From positions 62,001-126,000 of the forward strand of contig NZ_JAAOIX010000014.1 of the NCBI RefSeq assembly GCF_011440395.1: 64,000 nt of DNA, written 5' to 3'. Source of the DNA: Pseudomaricurvus alcaniphilus (GTDB lineage Bacteria > Pseudomonadota > Gammaproteobacteria > Pseudomonadales > Cellvibrionaceae). Of this stretch, positions 27,544 through 35,076 are shown in pieces; positions within the stretch are counted from its first letter, which is position 1; the number at the start of each line of letters is the position of its first letter. The notes beneath the pieces were generated by a model, which worked only from the letters and a program-made list of their open reading frames with translations, ran no database searches and was not told the DNA's origin. A program made the translations under genes and the position numbers.

Positions 27544-28356
27544 ATGGATAAACCGGATAAGTTATTAGTATGCGTTAACCCTAACGAAGAGGAGCACCTG
27601 GCCTTGCAGCGGGCGATCATCACCGCCAAGCTCAGGGAGCCGACTGCGATTCTGCATGTGTTTGTCTGTGTCGACGGCGAGGCAGTGGACACTCGTGCCA
27701 CCAACGACAGTCTGTATCGCAACCAGAAATGGTTCGAAGAGGTTATCCGGCGTCCGATTGAAGAAAACAACATCAAGTACCAGGTTGAAGTGTGCTGGTC
27801 CCATGAGTGGCAGGAAGCAATCCAGCGCTCTGCCAAGGTGTTTGGGGCCGATGCGATATTGCTGCCGATTCCACGCAAGGTAAGCTACAGTCGCCTGACC
27901 TTCAGTGAGTCCAAGTGGAGCCTGCTAAAGGGTGCCGACTGCCCGGTAATTCTGGTGCGCCCAGGCGCGCACGAGCAGCGCAAGGTCATCCTGGCCGCGG
28001 TGAATTTCCAGGCGGCTCGGGATGAGCAAAAGGAGCTCAACGCACGCTTGCTGGAGGCCGCCAAGTTTTACGCGGAGCGGTATTCGGCCGAGTTGCATGT
28101 GGTTAACGCCTATATCGACTCACTTAACTATCCCGACCGGGGCAAACTGGCCCGTGAGACAGGTCTCACAGCCGAGCATATACACGTGCGCCAGGGCTAT
28201 ACCGATGAGGTGGTATCCGCTGTGGCCAAGGATGTCTCTGCAGACCTGGTGGTGATGGGTACCCTGGGGCAGAACGGTATGGTCTCAGCTCGCCGCGGTA
28301 ACACCGCCGAGCGGGTGATCGCCGGGCTGGATATGGATGTGATGGTGCTGAACTAG
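27544..28356 (+). CDS. Tandem-domain universal stress protein
   Basis: 270-residue cytoplasmic protein with two UspA-like domains, about residues 5-140 and 145-270. The second keeps the ATP-binding signature MGTLGQNG followed by GNTAERV; in the first it is degenerate (LPIPRKVSYSR), as is common in tandem proteins. GAGG lies before the ATG. It sits between the bisphosphatase and the regulators without an operator copy. A stress or energy-status role is the family norm; no specific partner can be named. Confidence 0.88.
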   Translation: MDKPDKLLVCVNPNEEEHLALQRAIITAKLREPTAILHVFVCVDGEAVDTRATNDSLYRNQKWFEEVIRRPIEENNIKYQVEVCWSHEWQEAIQRSAKVFGADAILLPIPRKVSYSRLTFSESKWSLLKGADCPVILVRPGAHEQRKVILAAVNFQAARDEQKELNARLLEAAKFYAERYSAELHVVNAYIDSLNYPDRGKLARETGLTAEHIHVRQGYTDEVVSAVAKDVSADLVVMGTLGQNGMVSARRGNTAERVIAGLDMDVMVLN

Positions 28357-28527
28357 TACCGATCCGGAGGTGGCAGGCAGCGCGCCTGTCGCCTCTGCTT
28401 TGACGCCTGGCTGTGAAAGCCTGGCCGATCTTCTTGCAGTACAGTTTTAATCTCCTGCCGCAATCCCGCATTTCGATCCATCTCCCACTTTGGGCCCTTG
28501 CAGTTTGAATCATTAGTGATAAATCTG

Positions 28528-28556
28528 TTGCCAGACTAACATATTATGTTTATATT
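28528..28556 (+). promoter_or_regulatory. Promoter and operator of first FadR-type gene
   Basis: TTGCCA (28528-28533), 17 bp, TATATT (28551-28556). The operator variant CTAACATATTATGTTTA (28536-28552) lies in the spacer and ends 10 nt before the ATG at 28563. Transcription would start at or beside the ATG, so the message is probably leaderless, and binding by its own product would repress it. Confidence 0.8.
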
Positions 28557-28562
28557 TATGGC

Positions 28563-29285
28563 ATGAGCGAACTGGTATATTACGATTTAAAACGGGCGGC
28601 TAAAATGTCGCCATCCTTGTCGGTGCAGGTGGCACGGGAGATGGGGCGCCGGATTGTTTCTGGCTCTTACGAAGCGGATAGCCTGATCGATGACGAAAAC
28701 GCACTGGCTGAACGCTATCAGGTGAGCCGGGTGGTCGTGCGTGATGCGGTAAAGATACTGGTGGGCAAGGGCTTGTTGGACGTTCGCCGTGGCATAGGTA
28801 CCCGGGTTCGGCCCCGCAACCAGTGGAATATGCTCGATGACGATGTGCTGGCCTGGCATTTGTCGGCGCCGCCCAACCCGCAATTCCTGGCGCAGTTAAT
28901 GGATATTCGCCTGGCGTTCGAACCCAAGGCAGCGCGTTGGGCGGCGGAGCGAGCCACGCCTGAAGACCTGCTTGAAATTGAAGCGGCCTGCAAGCGCATG
29001 GCTGAAGAAGATGGTTCGGCGGAGGATTTTGTCATCGCCGACTCGCTGTTTCACCGGGCCGTTATTCGGGCGGCGCACAATGAATTCCTGGCGGCGATGG
29101 AGGGGGTCATCTACTCGGCGTTGCTGGTCAGCATCAAGGTCACCAACAAGGATCCCCGTGACAATGGGGCTTCGGTGCCTTTTCACCGGGAAGTCTATGA
29201 AGCCATCGCCGCCGGTGACGGCGAGCGGGCCGAACAACTCACCGAGAAACTGCTCAATGATGCCAGGCGGCGCCTGAAAGGTTGA
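28563..29285 (+). CDS. FadR-type GntR transcriptional regulator, copy 1
   Basis: 240-residue cytoplasmic repressor. A winged helix lies at about residues 18-85, with recognition region YQVSRVVVRDAVKIL. An FCD effector domain follows at about 100-235, whose metal/ligand residues appear as D and H of IADSLFHRA and H of VPFHREVY. Effectors of this family are usually sugar acids or other small acids; KDGal or anhydrogalactonate would suit. It is a close paralogue of the next gene with the recognition region identical, so both should bind the same operator. No Shine-Dalgarno precedes the start. The MSELVYYDLKR beginning, shared by both copies, supports this start. It is the best candidate, with its twin, for the protein binding the ten operators. 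Confidence 0.92.
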   Translation: MSELVYYDLKRAAKMSPSLSVQVAREMGRRIVSGSYEADSLIDDENALAERYQVSRVVVRDAVKILVGKGLLDVRRGIGTRVRPRNQWNMLDDDVLAWHLSAPPNPQFLAQLMDIRLAFEPKAARWAAERATPEDLLEIEAACKRMAEEDGSAEDFVIADSLFHRAVIRAAHNEFLAAMEGVIYSALLVSIKVTNKDPRDNGASVPFHREVYEAIAAGDGERAEQLTEKLLNDARRRLKG

Positions 29286-29326
29286 GTCAGGCCCTGTTCT
29301 TCAGTTCGGTAAGGGTATAGTATGGC

Positions 29327-29347
29327 CTTACATACTATGTTTAGATT
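29327..29347 (+). promoter_or_regulatory. Operator and promoter of second FadR-type gene
   Basis: The operator variant CTTACATACTATGTTTA (29327-29343) ends 10 nt before the ATG at 29354, the same distance as in the first copy. A possible -10, TAGATT, is at 29342-29347; a -35 is not evident. No ribosome-binding site is seen between operator and start codon. Confidence 0.7.
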
Positions 29348-29353
29348 CTTTTT

Positions 29354-30118
29354 ATGAGCGAATTGGTTTACTACGATCTAAAGCGCTCGGCCTCCATGTC
29401 GCCGAGTCTGTCTGTGCAGGTGGCGCGTGAAATAGGGCGCCGAATTGTAGCTGGTACTTTCGAACCGGGTACCCTTATTGAGGATGAGGGGGCGCTGGCA
29501 GAGCGCTACCAGGTCAGTCGTGTAGTGGTGCGTGACGCAGTGAAGATTCTGGTGGGCAAGGGCCTGCTGGAGGTGCGCCGGGGCATTGGCACCAAAGTGC
29601 GGCCTCGCAGTCAGTGGATGATGCTCGACGATGATGTGCTGGCCTGGCACCTGTCGGCGCCCCCCAACCCGGATCTTTTGAAGCAGTTGATGGACATCCG
29701 CTGTGCCTTTGAGCCGAAAGCGGCACGCTGGGCGGCGGAGCGCGCTACAAAAGAAGACGTGGCGGAAATCGAAGCAGCCTGCGTGCGTATGGAAACGGAA
29801 AAAGGCACCGTAGAAAACTTTATTATTGCCGACGCCATGTTCCACCGCGCCGTGTTGCGGGCGGCACACAACGAATTTTTGAAGGCTATGGAGGGTGTCA
29901 TTTACTCCGCTTTGCTGGTCAGCATTCGCATAACCAACAAGGACCCCCGGGAGAATGAAACGTCCATCCCCTTTCACCGCGCTGTCTATGAAGCCATAGC
30001 GCAAGGCGATGCCGACCTCGCGGAGGAGTTGACCCAAAACCTGCTCGGCGATGCCAATGCGCGCTTGCAGGCGAAAGCAAAGCCAAAGGCGAAACGCGGT
30101 AAAGCCAAGCGCTCCTGA
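29354..30118 (+). CDS. FadR-type GntR transcriptional regulator, copy 2
   Basis: 254-residue paralogue of the preceding gene, about three quarters identical by eye over 235 residues. The helix-turn-helix region is the same and the FCD ligand residues are kept (IADAMFHRA, IPFHRAVY). It differs by a Lys/Ala/Arg-rich tail after residue 238 (repeats of KAK, ending KRGKAKRS) which could strengthen non-specific DNA binding. The two genes arose by tandem duplication that carried the promoter-proximal operator along. They may respond to different ligands, such as one acid from each branch, or form heterodimers. Confidence 0.92.
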   Translation: MSELVYYDLKRSASMSPSLSVQVAREIGRRIVAGTFEPGTLIEDEGALAERYQVSRVVVRDAVKILVGKGLLEVRRGIGTKVRPRSQWMMLDDDVLAWHLSAPPNPDLLKQLMDIRCAFEPKAARWAAERATKEDVAEIEAACVRMETEKGTVENFIIADAMFHRAVLRAAHNEFLKAMEGVIYSALLVSIRITNKDPRENETSIPFHRAVYEAIAQGDADLAEELTQNLLGDANARLQAKAKPKAKRGKAKRS

Positions 30119-30218
30119 TTACCCTGCCGTGGGCTTCACTATCGTCCCCGGCAGCCTTGTTTGATTCCTTTCTCTCGCCCTGTGCAGGCACTCTATAGCG
30201 TTCACGCGCTACCGGCTC

Positions 30219-31178
30219 CTATAGTGCTTCTATTTGCATAACAAAGTACCAGTTGCAGGTCTCGCCCTCTGTTATGGTCGCGCAGCGGTTATTGCTGTAG
30301 GCGTCGTAGAGGCTGTCATAGATACCGGTGCAGGGTTCGAGGGCGAAGTTGTAGTCATTCATATAGCCCCCCTGATTTTTCCAGATACCCAGATAGAGCA
30401 CCTTGTCGGTGTCAACCGTCATTAGCACCCTGTGCTGGTCGTCCATAAAACCAAACTGGTCTTCCGGTTTGAGAGTGCTGGTAAAATAAAACTTCTCGCA
30501 ATTTTGTGCCGATCGATCTTCAATCTTGCTGATGTCCACAACTTTATTATTTGCCGCGGTGGTGCGGGGGTAGGAGTGGATTGCCCCCTGCTGACCGAGC
30601 TCGCCACTGTGGTCAGTAACCGTAATAATCTCGTTCATATGGGCGGGAATCAGCAGCTGTGTATTGGCGCCGGGATTAAATAAAGCGTGTGGCGTCCAGA
30701 TAAAGGGCAGTTCTTTTCGGCCCTCCAGCAGCGTGAGTTGATAGTGACTGGTTAAACGATTGTCCGTAAGCGCAATCGACTTTGTAAGCTGATAGCCGAA
30801 AGCCTGGCTGCGGGCCCTAAAAGTAATTTCGGTGCTACTACTGGCGAGAACTTCCCAGGCTGCGGTCCACAGTTCGCCGTGGTCAGGCACTACTGTCGAG
30901 CGCTGCAGCTCACCGGGAAAAGCACATTCGGTGATGGTCGGAAAGCACTCGTCAAACCCGCTGAGGTCGTAGTCGGAAAAAGTAGCCCCGTAGGGAGGTT
31001 TAGTTAATTTTTCAGTCCTGGCTTGATAGAGCAATTCTCGTGTTCCAGAGCCGCCTTTGGCGATTAGCGAAGCCAATTTTGATCCATAGCCCGGCAGCCA
31101 TTCGCAGCGCAAGTGCGAGTTTTCCAGGACGATGGAGGGCATTCCCTTAAAGAAACTGTGAAAGCAGGCAGGATTCAT
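30219..31178 (-). CDS. Aldose 1-epimerase-like (galactose mutarotase fold) protein
   Basis: 319-residue protein without signal peptide, so probably cytoplasmic. The sequence shows FSDYDLSGFDECFPTI, FIWTPHALFNPG and a C-terminal NFALEPCTGIYDSL, a pattern seen in aldose-epimerase-related proteins with a beta-sandwich fold. The His of WTPHALF and the Glu of FALEPCTG match the usual catalytic His/Glu pair. It would interconvert anomers of galactose or a related sugar. It follows the sulfatase and FG-GAP genes on the minus strand, last in an apparent three-gene unit, 115 bp after the second. The substrate is unknown. Confidence 0.75.
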   Translation of the reverse strand: MNPACFHSFFKGMPSIVLENSHLRCEWLPGYGSKLASLIAKGGSGTRELLYQARTEKLTKPPYGATFSDYDLSGFDECFPTITECAFPGELQRSTVVPDHGELWTAAWEVLASSSTEITFRARSQAFGYQLTKSIALTDNRLTSHYQLTLLEGRKELPFIWTPHALFNPGANTQLLIPAHMNEIITVTDHSGELGQQGAIHSYPRTTAANNKVVDISKIEDRSAQNCEKFYFTSTLKPEDQFGFMDDQHRVLMTVDTDKVLYLGIWKNQGGYMNDYNFALEPCTGIYDSLYDAYSNNRCATITEGETCNWYFVMQIEAL

Positions 31179-31293
31179 ATTTGGCTCGGTCAGGGTTTTA
31201 GACGCAGAGAATTGTAATAGATTCGTCCGCTTCGGGGCAGGGTGGATGCCTGGTTACTGGATTGCTGGCACTGTTCGACTGGGGCTTTGTGGT

Positions 31294-33261
31294 TTACTTT
31301 ACGCCAATGGTCTCAAAAGCTTTGCCAGCTTTCAGTTCGCGCTTGACAGTCTCGCCGTTGCTCCAGGTTACCTTTACCTTTACTGGTGCCACGCAATCAC
31401 CCAGGCCAAAGTGCAAAAAACTGTTATAGCTGAGTGAGTAGGCCGCACCTGTTGTGCCGACGCGCTTTACCTGGTTTTTACCACAACCTTGCACCGCCAC
31501 CACCGCGCCCAGGGCGGGTGCTGCAGCGGTCTCTGAGGAGCCAACTTCTATCACCAGTTGCTGTGCGTGCTTGCCAGCGGGGATCGTATTTTTAAACAGG
31601 TGCCATTTGCCGCGCTCGTTGCCGAGCAGGATATCGACCTTGCCATCGCGGTTATAATCCAGGGTTTCAACGCCCATGCCTATTGCGCCGAGTTCAGTGG
31701 AAACCACGCCGTGCATTGGGAGTTCTTTAAATTTACCGTCGCCCTGGTTGAGGTAGACGCGGGACCTGTTGGGAGTAACCAGATTGCCCCGGCGCATCAC
31801 CACCAGATCCTGTGTGCCATTGTTGTCAAAATCTGCCGCTGCGGCTCCGGTGGTGTGTTCCTCGATATCCAGTTGGGCAGCCTTGGTGACATCGCGGAAC
31901 TTGCCGCTGTTATTCTCGAGCAGAACATCAGCCAACCCTTTGCTGTGTGCAAAGTCGGGGTAGTCGTTAACCCCACGCACGACGCCGGTGACCGGCGACC
32001 AGACATGACCGGCAATTCTCCACCTGTTGTTGCCAACATAGCCGATATAAATGCCTTTCTCGGTGCGAGTATCCGGCCAACCGAGAGCATCACTGTTGAC
32101 CAGGGTCAGGTCTTTGCCAGAATGGGTTTCGCCGGGGAATTTATACTCGTAAGCCGATTCGCCGATAAATATTTTCTTGTCCGGCCAGGGCGCCTGGTAA
32201 TTTTCTATGTGAATAACATCCTCCGCGGGCAGGTCATCGAACTGAAACTCCCCGCGTTTGGTGTAGAAGCCCCAGGTCGAAGTCGCTTTGTCGTGGAAGG
32301 TTTCGCCGGAGACGAACTCCTGGCCGCGAGTCAGGTACAGGTCAAAGTCACCATCATTATCGTAATCGAGTTCAACGATTCCGGTTACATCGCTGATATC
32401 ATGGGGCAGAACAGTGTCGCTAACATCCTTGAACTTGAAATCCCCCAGGCCCTGATAGGCCTTGATGTTGCCGTCGCCATAGAGCACCAGGTCAACAATG
32501 TTGTCGCCGTTGAAATCGGTGAGCAGGGTCTTCTGGCCGTCGCGGTTGACCGCAGGAATGGTCGACGTCAGCACCAGGCCGCCCTGGCCATCATTCTTGT
32601 AGATGTAGTTTTCAGTTTGTCCTTGCATCCCGGTTGCAGGGAAGGCGAAATTGATCAAATCGAGGTTGCCGTCGTTGTTACCATCAAAAAACTTGACGGT
32701 GCGACCGCGCATAAAGGCGAGGGGGACATCGAACTCAGGCAAGCGCGAGATAGTGCGCGCTCGATCTACCCTGAAGATAACCGAGTTCCGTGCGTTGGTT
32801 CCGGATCCGCCGCCGCGGGAGATAACGATCTCCTGGTTGCCATCTTTGTCAAAGTCTCCGACGCTGATGCCGTGGGCATCGCCCATAATCAGGTCATAGG
32901 GTTTGGCGTAGCGGCCACGGTTATTCCAGTAGATTTTGACGCTGAACCCGTGATCGTTGAGCAGCAGGTCAAGATAGCCATCCTGATCGAGATCGGCCAG
33001 GGTGGGCGCGTCCCACTTGCGCAGATTCTTGTCTTCGGCCGGAAAGTCTTGCCCGGCTTCAATAAAGGCGGTGCTGTCAGCGGCGGCGCCTATTTGCGCC
33101 AGTGCCTGATGGGGTTGAGCAGCGGCTATTAATGTGGCGCAGAAGTAACACCGGAGCAGAACGCCAGAGCGCTTTACGGGCGATATTGCTCGGACAAGCT
33201 TGTTTCTGATTAGCGTTTTTCCGGCTGTTTTCTTTCTGGATAGAGCTTTTCCAATGATCAT
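31294..33261 (-). CDS. FG-GAP/ASPIC-UnbV propeller protein, exported, paralogue 1
   Basis: 655-residue exported protein of unknown activity. A long Lys/Arg-rich n-region and a hydrophobic core end near HQALAQ (about residue 56). FG-GAP/VCBS blades follow, each with an Asp-rich Ca-binding loop: DLDQDGYLD, DFDKDGNQE, DGNNDGNLD, DFNGDNIVD, DYDNDGDFD, DFDNNGTQD and DYNRDGKVD. The end resembles the ASPIC/UnbV domain of CRTAC1 proteins (GLGDC, WSNGE). Between blades, at about 360-430, lies a module with SGKDL, GWPDTR, GIYIGYVG and RWRIAGH that is also in the paralogue at 40208. It is 26 bp downstream of a sulfatase. It may bind or act on the sulfated glycan; that is inference. Confidence 0.8.
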   Translation of the reverse strand: MIIGKALSRKKTAGKTLIRNKLVRAISPVKRSGVLLRCYFCATLIAAAQPHQALAQIGAAADSTAFIEAGQDFPAEDKNLRKWDAPTLADLDQDGYLDLLLNDHGFSVKIYWNNRGRYAKPYDLIMGDAHGISVGDFDKDGNQEIVISRGGGSGTNARNSVIFRVDRARTISRLPEFDVPLAFMRGRTVKFFDGNNDGNLDLINFAFPATGMQGQTENYIYKNDGQGGLVLTSTIPAVNRDGQKTLLTDFNGDNIVDLVLYGDGNIKAYQGLGDFKFKDVSDTVLPHDISDVTGIVELDYDNDGDFDLYLTRGQEFVSGETFHDKATSTWGFYTKRGEFQFDDLPAEDVIHIENYQAPWPDKKIFIGESAYEYKFPGETHSGKDLTLVNSDALGWPDTRTEKGIYIGYVGNNRWRIAGHVWSPVTGVVRGVNDYPDFAHSKGLADVLLENNSGKFRDVTKAAQLDIEEHTTGAAAADFDNNGTQDLVVMRRGNLVTPNRSRVYLNQGDGKFKELPMHGVVSTELGAIGMGVETLDYNRDGKVDILLGNERGKWHLFKNTIPAGKHAQQLVIEVGSSETAAAPALGAVVAVQGCGKNQVKRVGTTGAAYSLSYNSFLHFGLGDCVAPVKVKVTWSNGETVKRELKAGKAFETIGVK

Positions 33262-33287
33262 AGGCTAGCAAACATTAATCCGTTATT

Positions 33288-34718
33288 TTATTTGATTGAG
33301 AACATTTTCCGGCGATTCGGCATGCCGGATTTATGCCACTGGGATTCGGCCTGTCTGGAATCCCACCACAGTGGTTGCGGGTGATTGCGGGTCATTTTTT
33401 CCACGGCAGCTACCATTTCACGCAGTCGCTCAGGGTGCTTTTTGCTGAGATCATGCTGTTCGCCGATATCCTCGTCGAGATTGAAAAGCTGCCACTTGCC
33501 ATCGGCGCGAACAATCTTCCATTGATCCTGCCTGGCCCCGAAATCTGTCTGGTTGTCGCGGTGGCGCAGGGTATAGAAGATTTCGCCTGCACGCGGATTT
33601 CTGCCGGCCAGTACATCGGCCCAGACATCCTTGCCATCGAGGTCTTTATCGGCCGGGATAGAGGCTTCGGCAAGTCGCGCGAAAGTAGGGTAGAAATCCA
33701 GCGCGCTTACCGGGTGCGCGTAGGTCTGGCCCGCTTTCACCTTACCGGGCCAGTGGAAAAACATGGGGGTTCGGTAGCCGCCTTCGTAGGTGTCGCCTTT
33801 CACCCCCTGCAACGGGCTGTTATTGGCGCCCTGGTCCGTTCTGCCGCCGTTATCGCTGAGAAAGACGATCAGGGTATTTTCATACAGCCCCTGGGCCTGC
33901 AGCGCCTTGACCAGCTCGCCAACACCGCGATCTAGGGCATGCACCATGCCGGCGTAGATCTTGCGCTTGCCCTGGAGGTTCGGGTAGAGCGCCATGTCTT
34001 CCTCTTTTGCTGCCAGCACCGTATGGGGAGCGTTGTAGGCCATATAGAGAAAAAACGGGCTCTCCTGGGCGGCGGCCCGATTGATAAAGTCTACCCCCTT
34101 GGCGGTGAGTACATCGGTCATGTAGTCCGCTTCGGTGAGGCTGGTGTCGGCGACGCCATTGTGTTCCGGATAGACCTTGTAGTCCCAGACCGTGCCGGCC
34201 TCGTTGTTCGCCTCGTAGGGCCCGAAGTAGAGAATGCCGCCGCCCTGAAAACCGTAGAATTCGTCAAAGCCGCGATTGTTGGGGTGATACTGTGGTTGTT
34301 GCCCCAGGTGCCATTTGCCCATAATGCCGGTGTGGTAGCCGGCGTTTTGCAGGACTGTACTGATCATGGTTTCGCTGGGGCTGATTCCGTGTTCGCGGTA
34401 GTCCCCGGAACTGTGGGGGGGCAGGTTAAACGGCGCGCCGTACTCATAGGGGTAGCGCCCGCTCAACAAGCCCATGCGGCTGGGCCCGCAGAACGGATGT
34501 ACCACATAGGCGGAGGAGAACACCATGCCGGCGGCCGCCAGCCGATCCAGTTCCGGTGTTTTTATGTCCGTTGAGCCATTAAAACCGACATCGGCATAGC
34601 CGAGATCATCCGCGAGAATCAGGAGAATGTTAGGGCGCTGTTGGGCCTCCGCGCTACAGCTGGTCGATGCCAGCATCAGCACACAGGACAGCAGCGCGCT
34701 GGCCATTGCTCTTACCAT
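33288..34718 (-). CDS. Formylglycine-dependent sulfatase (S1 family)
   Basis: Exported sulfatase of 476 residues. I start at the ATG at 34718, six nt behind AAGGAG; the upstream ATG at 34733 overlaps that ribosome-binding site. The signal peptide is followed by NILLILADDLGYADVGFNGS for metal binding, FCGPSRMG with the Cys to be modified, and MGKWHLGQQ. It is closely similar to the sulfatase at 36785 through the first 200 residues (shared GRYPYEYGAPFNLP-type segment) and somewhat less to that at 4174. It heads a minus-strand unit with an FG-GAP protein and an epimerase-like gene. Only a half-match to the operator (TAAACAT at 34780-34786) lies upstream. Confidence 0.9.
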   Translation of the reverse strand: MVRAMASALLSCVLMLASTSCSAEAQQRPNILLILADDLGYADVGFNGSTDIKTPELDRLAAAGMVFSSAYVVHPFCGPSRMGLLSGRYPYEYGAPFNLPPHSSGDYREHGISPSETMISTVLQNAGYHTGIMGKWHLGQQPQYHPNNRGFDEFYGFQGGGILYFGPYEANNEAGTVWDYKVYPEHNGVADTSLTEADYMTDVLTAKGVDFINRAAAQESPFFLYMAYNAPHTVLAAKEEDMALYPNLQGKRKIYAGMVHALDRGVGELVKALQAQGLYENTLIVFLSDNGGRTDQGANNSPLQGVKGDTYEGGYRTPMFFHWPGKVKAGQTYAHPVSALDFYPTFARLAEASIPADKDLDGKDVWADVLAGRNPRAGEIFYTLRHRDNQTDFGARQDQWKIVRADGKWQLFNLDEDIGEQHDLSKKHPERLREMVAAVEKMTRNHPQPLWWDSRQAESQWHKSGMPNRRKMFSIK

Positions 34719-34822
34719 GGTAGTCTCCTTCATAAACTTTCCTAATTGCGCCGATGAATAAGCCAGCTATCGGTGATAGTAAACATATACCCTGTAGCCT
34801 CTGGGACAGCAGCTTTGCTCCC

Positions 34823-34970
34823 GGCCTGGCTACAGGGACTTGCTTTCAAGACTCGCCGTGCATCCATCCATGCACCCAAAGCACTCGCTCTGCTCGCGGG
34901 GCGGGCTCGAGGCTCCACGACAGCATCCCTGCTGTCGAGGGTCTTGAAAGCAAGCCCCCGCAGCCAGGCC
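34823..34970. repeat. Dispersed inverted-repeat element, family A copy 3
   Basis: The outer arms begin GGCCTGGCTAC and end GCAGCCAGGCC; inside are CTTGCTTTCAAGAC and its complement, and the hairpin around GACAGCAT and TGCTGTC. It also has the CCCAAAGCACTCGCT segment of copy 2 and the downstream flank of copy 1 (34976-35026 against 732-782). It fills most of the gene-free stretch 34719-35076 between the sulfatase and GH16 genes. Confidence 0.75.
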
Positions 34971-35076
34971 TAACATAGTGCCGGCTGCACGACGCTTAGC
35001 TTAGGTGGTAATTAGGTAAACTTTTGGTTCCGAGTTTGGCCTATGCGATCCTGTGCAGGTGTCCTGAAGCCGGGAG

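Noticed and set aside
31558-33132. Long plus-strand open frame of 524 codons
   Set aside because: It is antisense to the FG-GAP gene, whose Asp-rich loops and signal peptide show the real coding strand.
33269-33285. Half-site CAAACAT before the FG-GAP gene at 31294
   Set aside because: The second half does not match, and the gene lies 26 bp behind a sulfatase gene, so it is more simply co-transcribed.
34780-34796. Possible eleventh operator upstream of the sulfatase at 33288
   Set aside because: Only the left half, TAAACAT, matches; the right half reads CCCTGTA and no -35/-10 pair fits. A decayed site is possible, but I do not count it.
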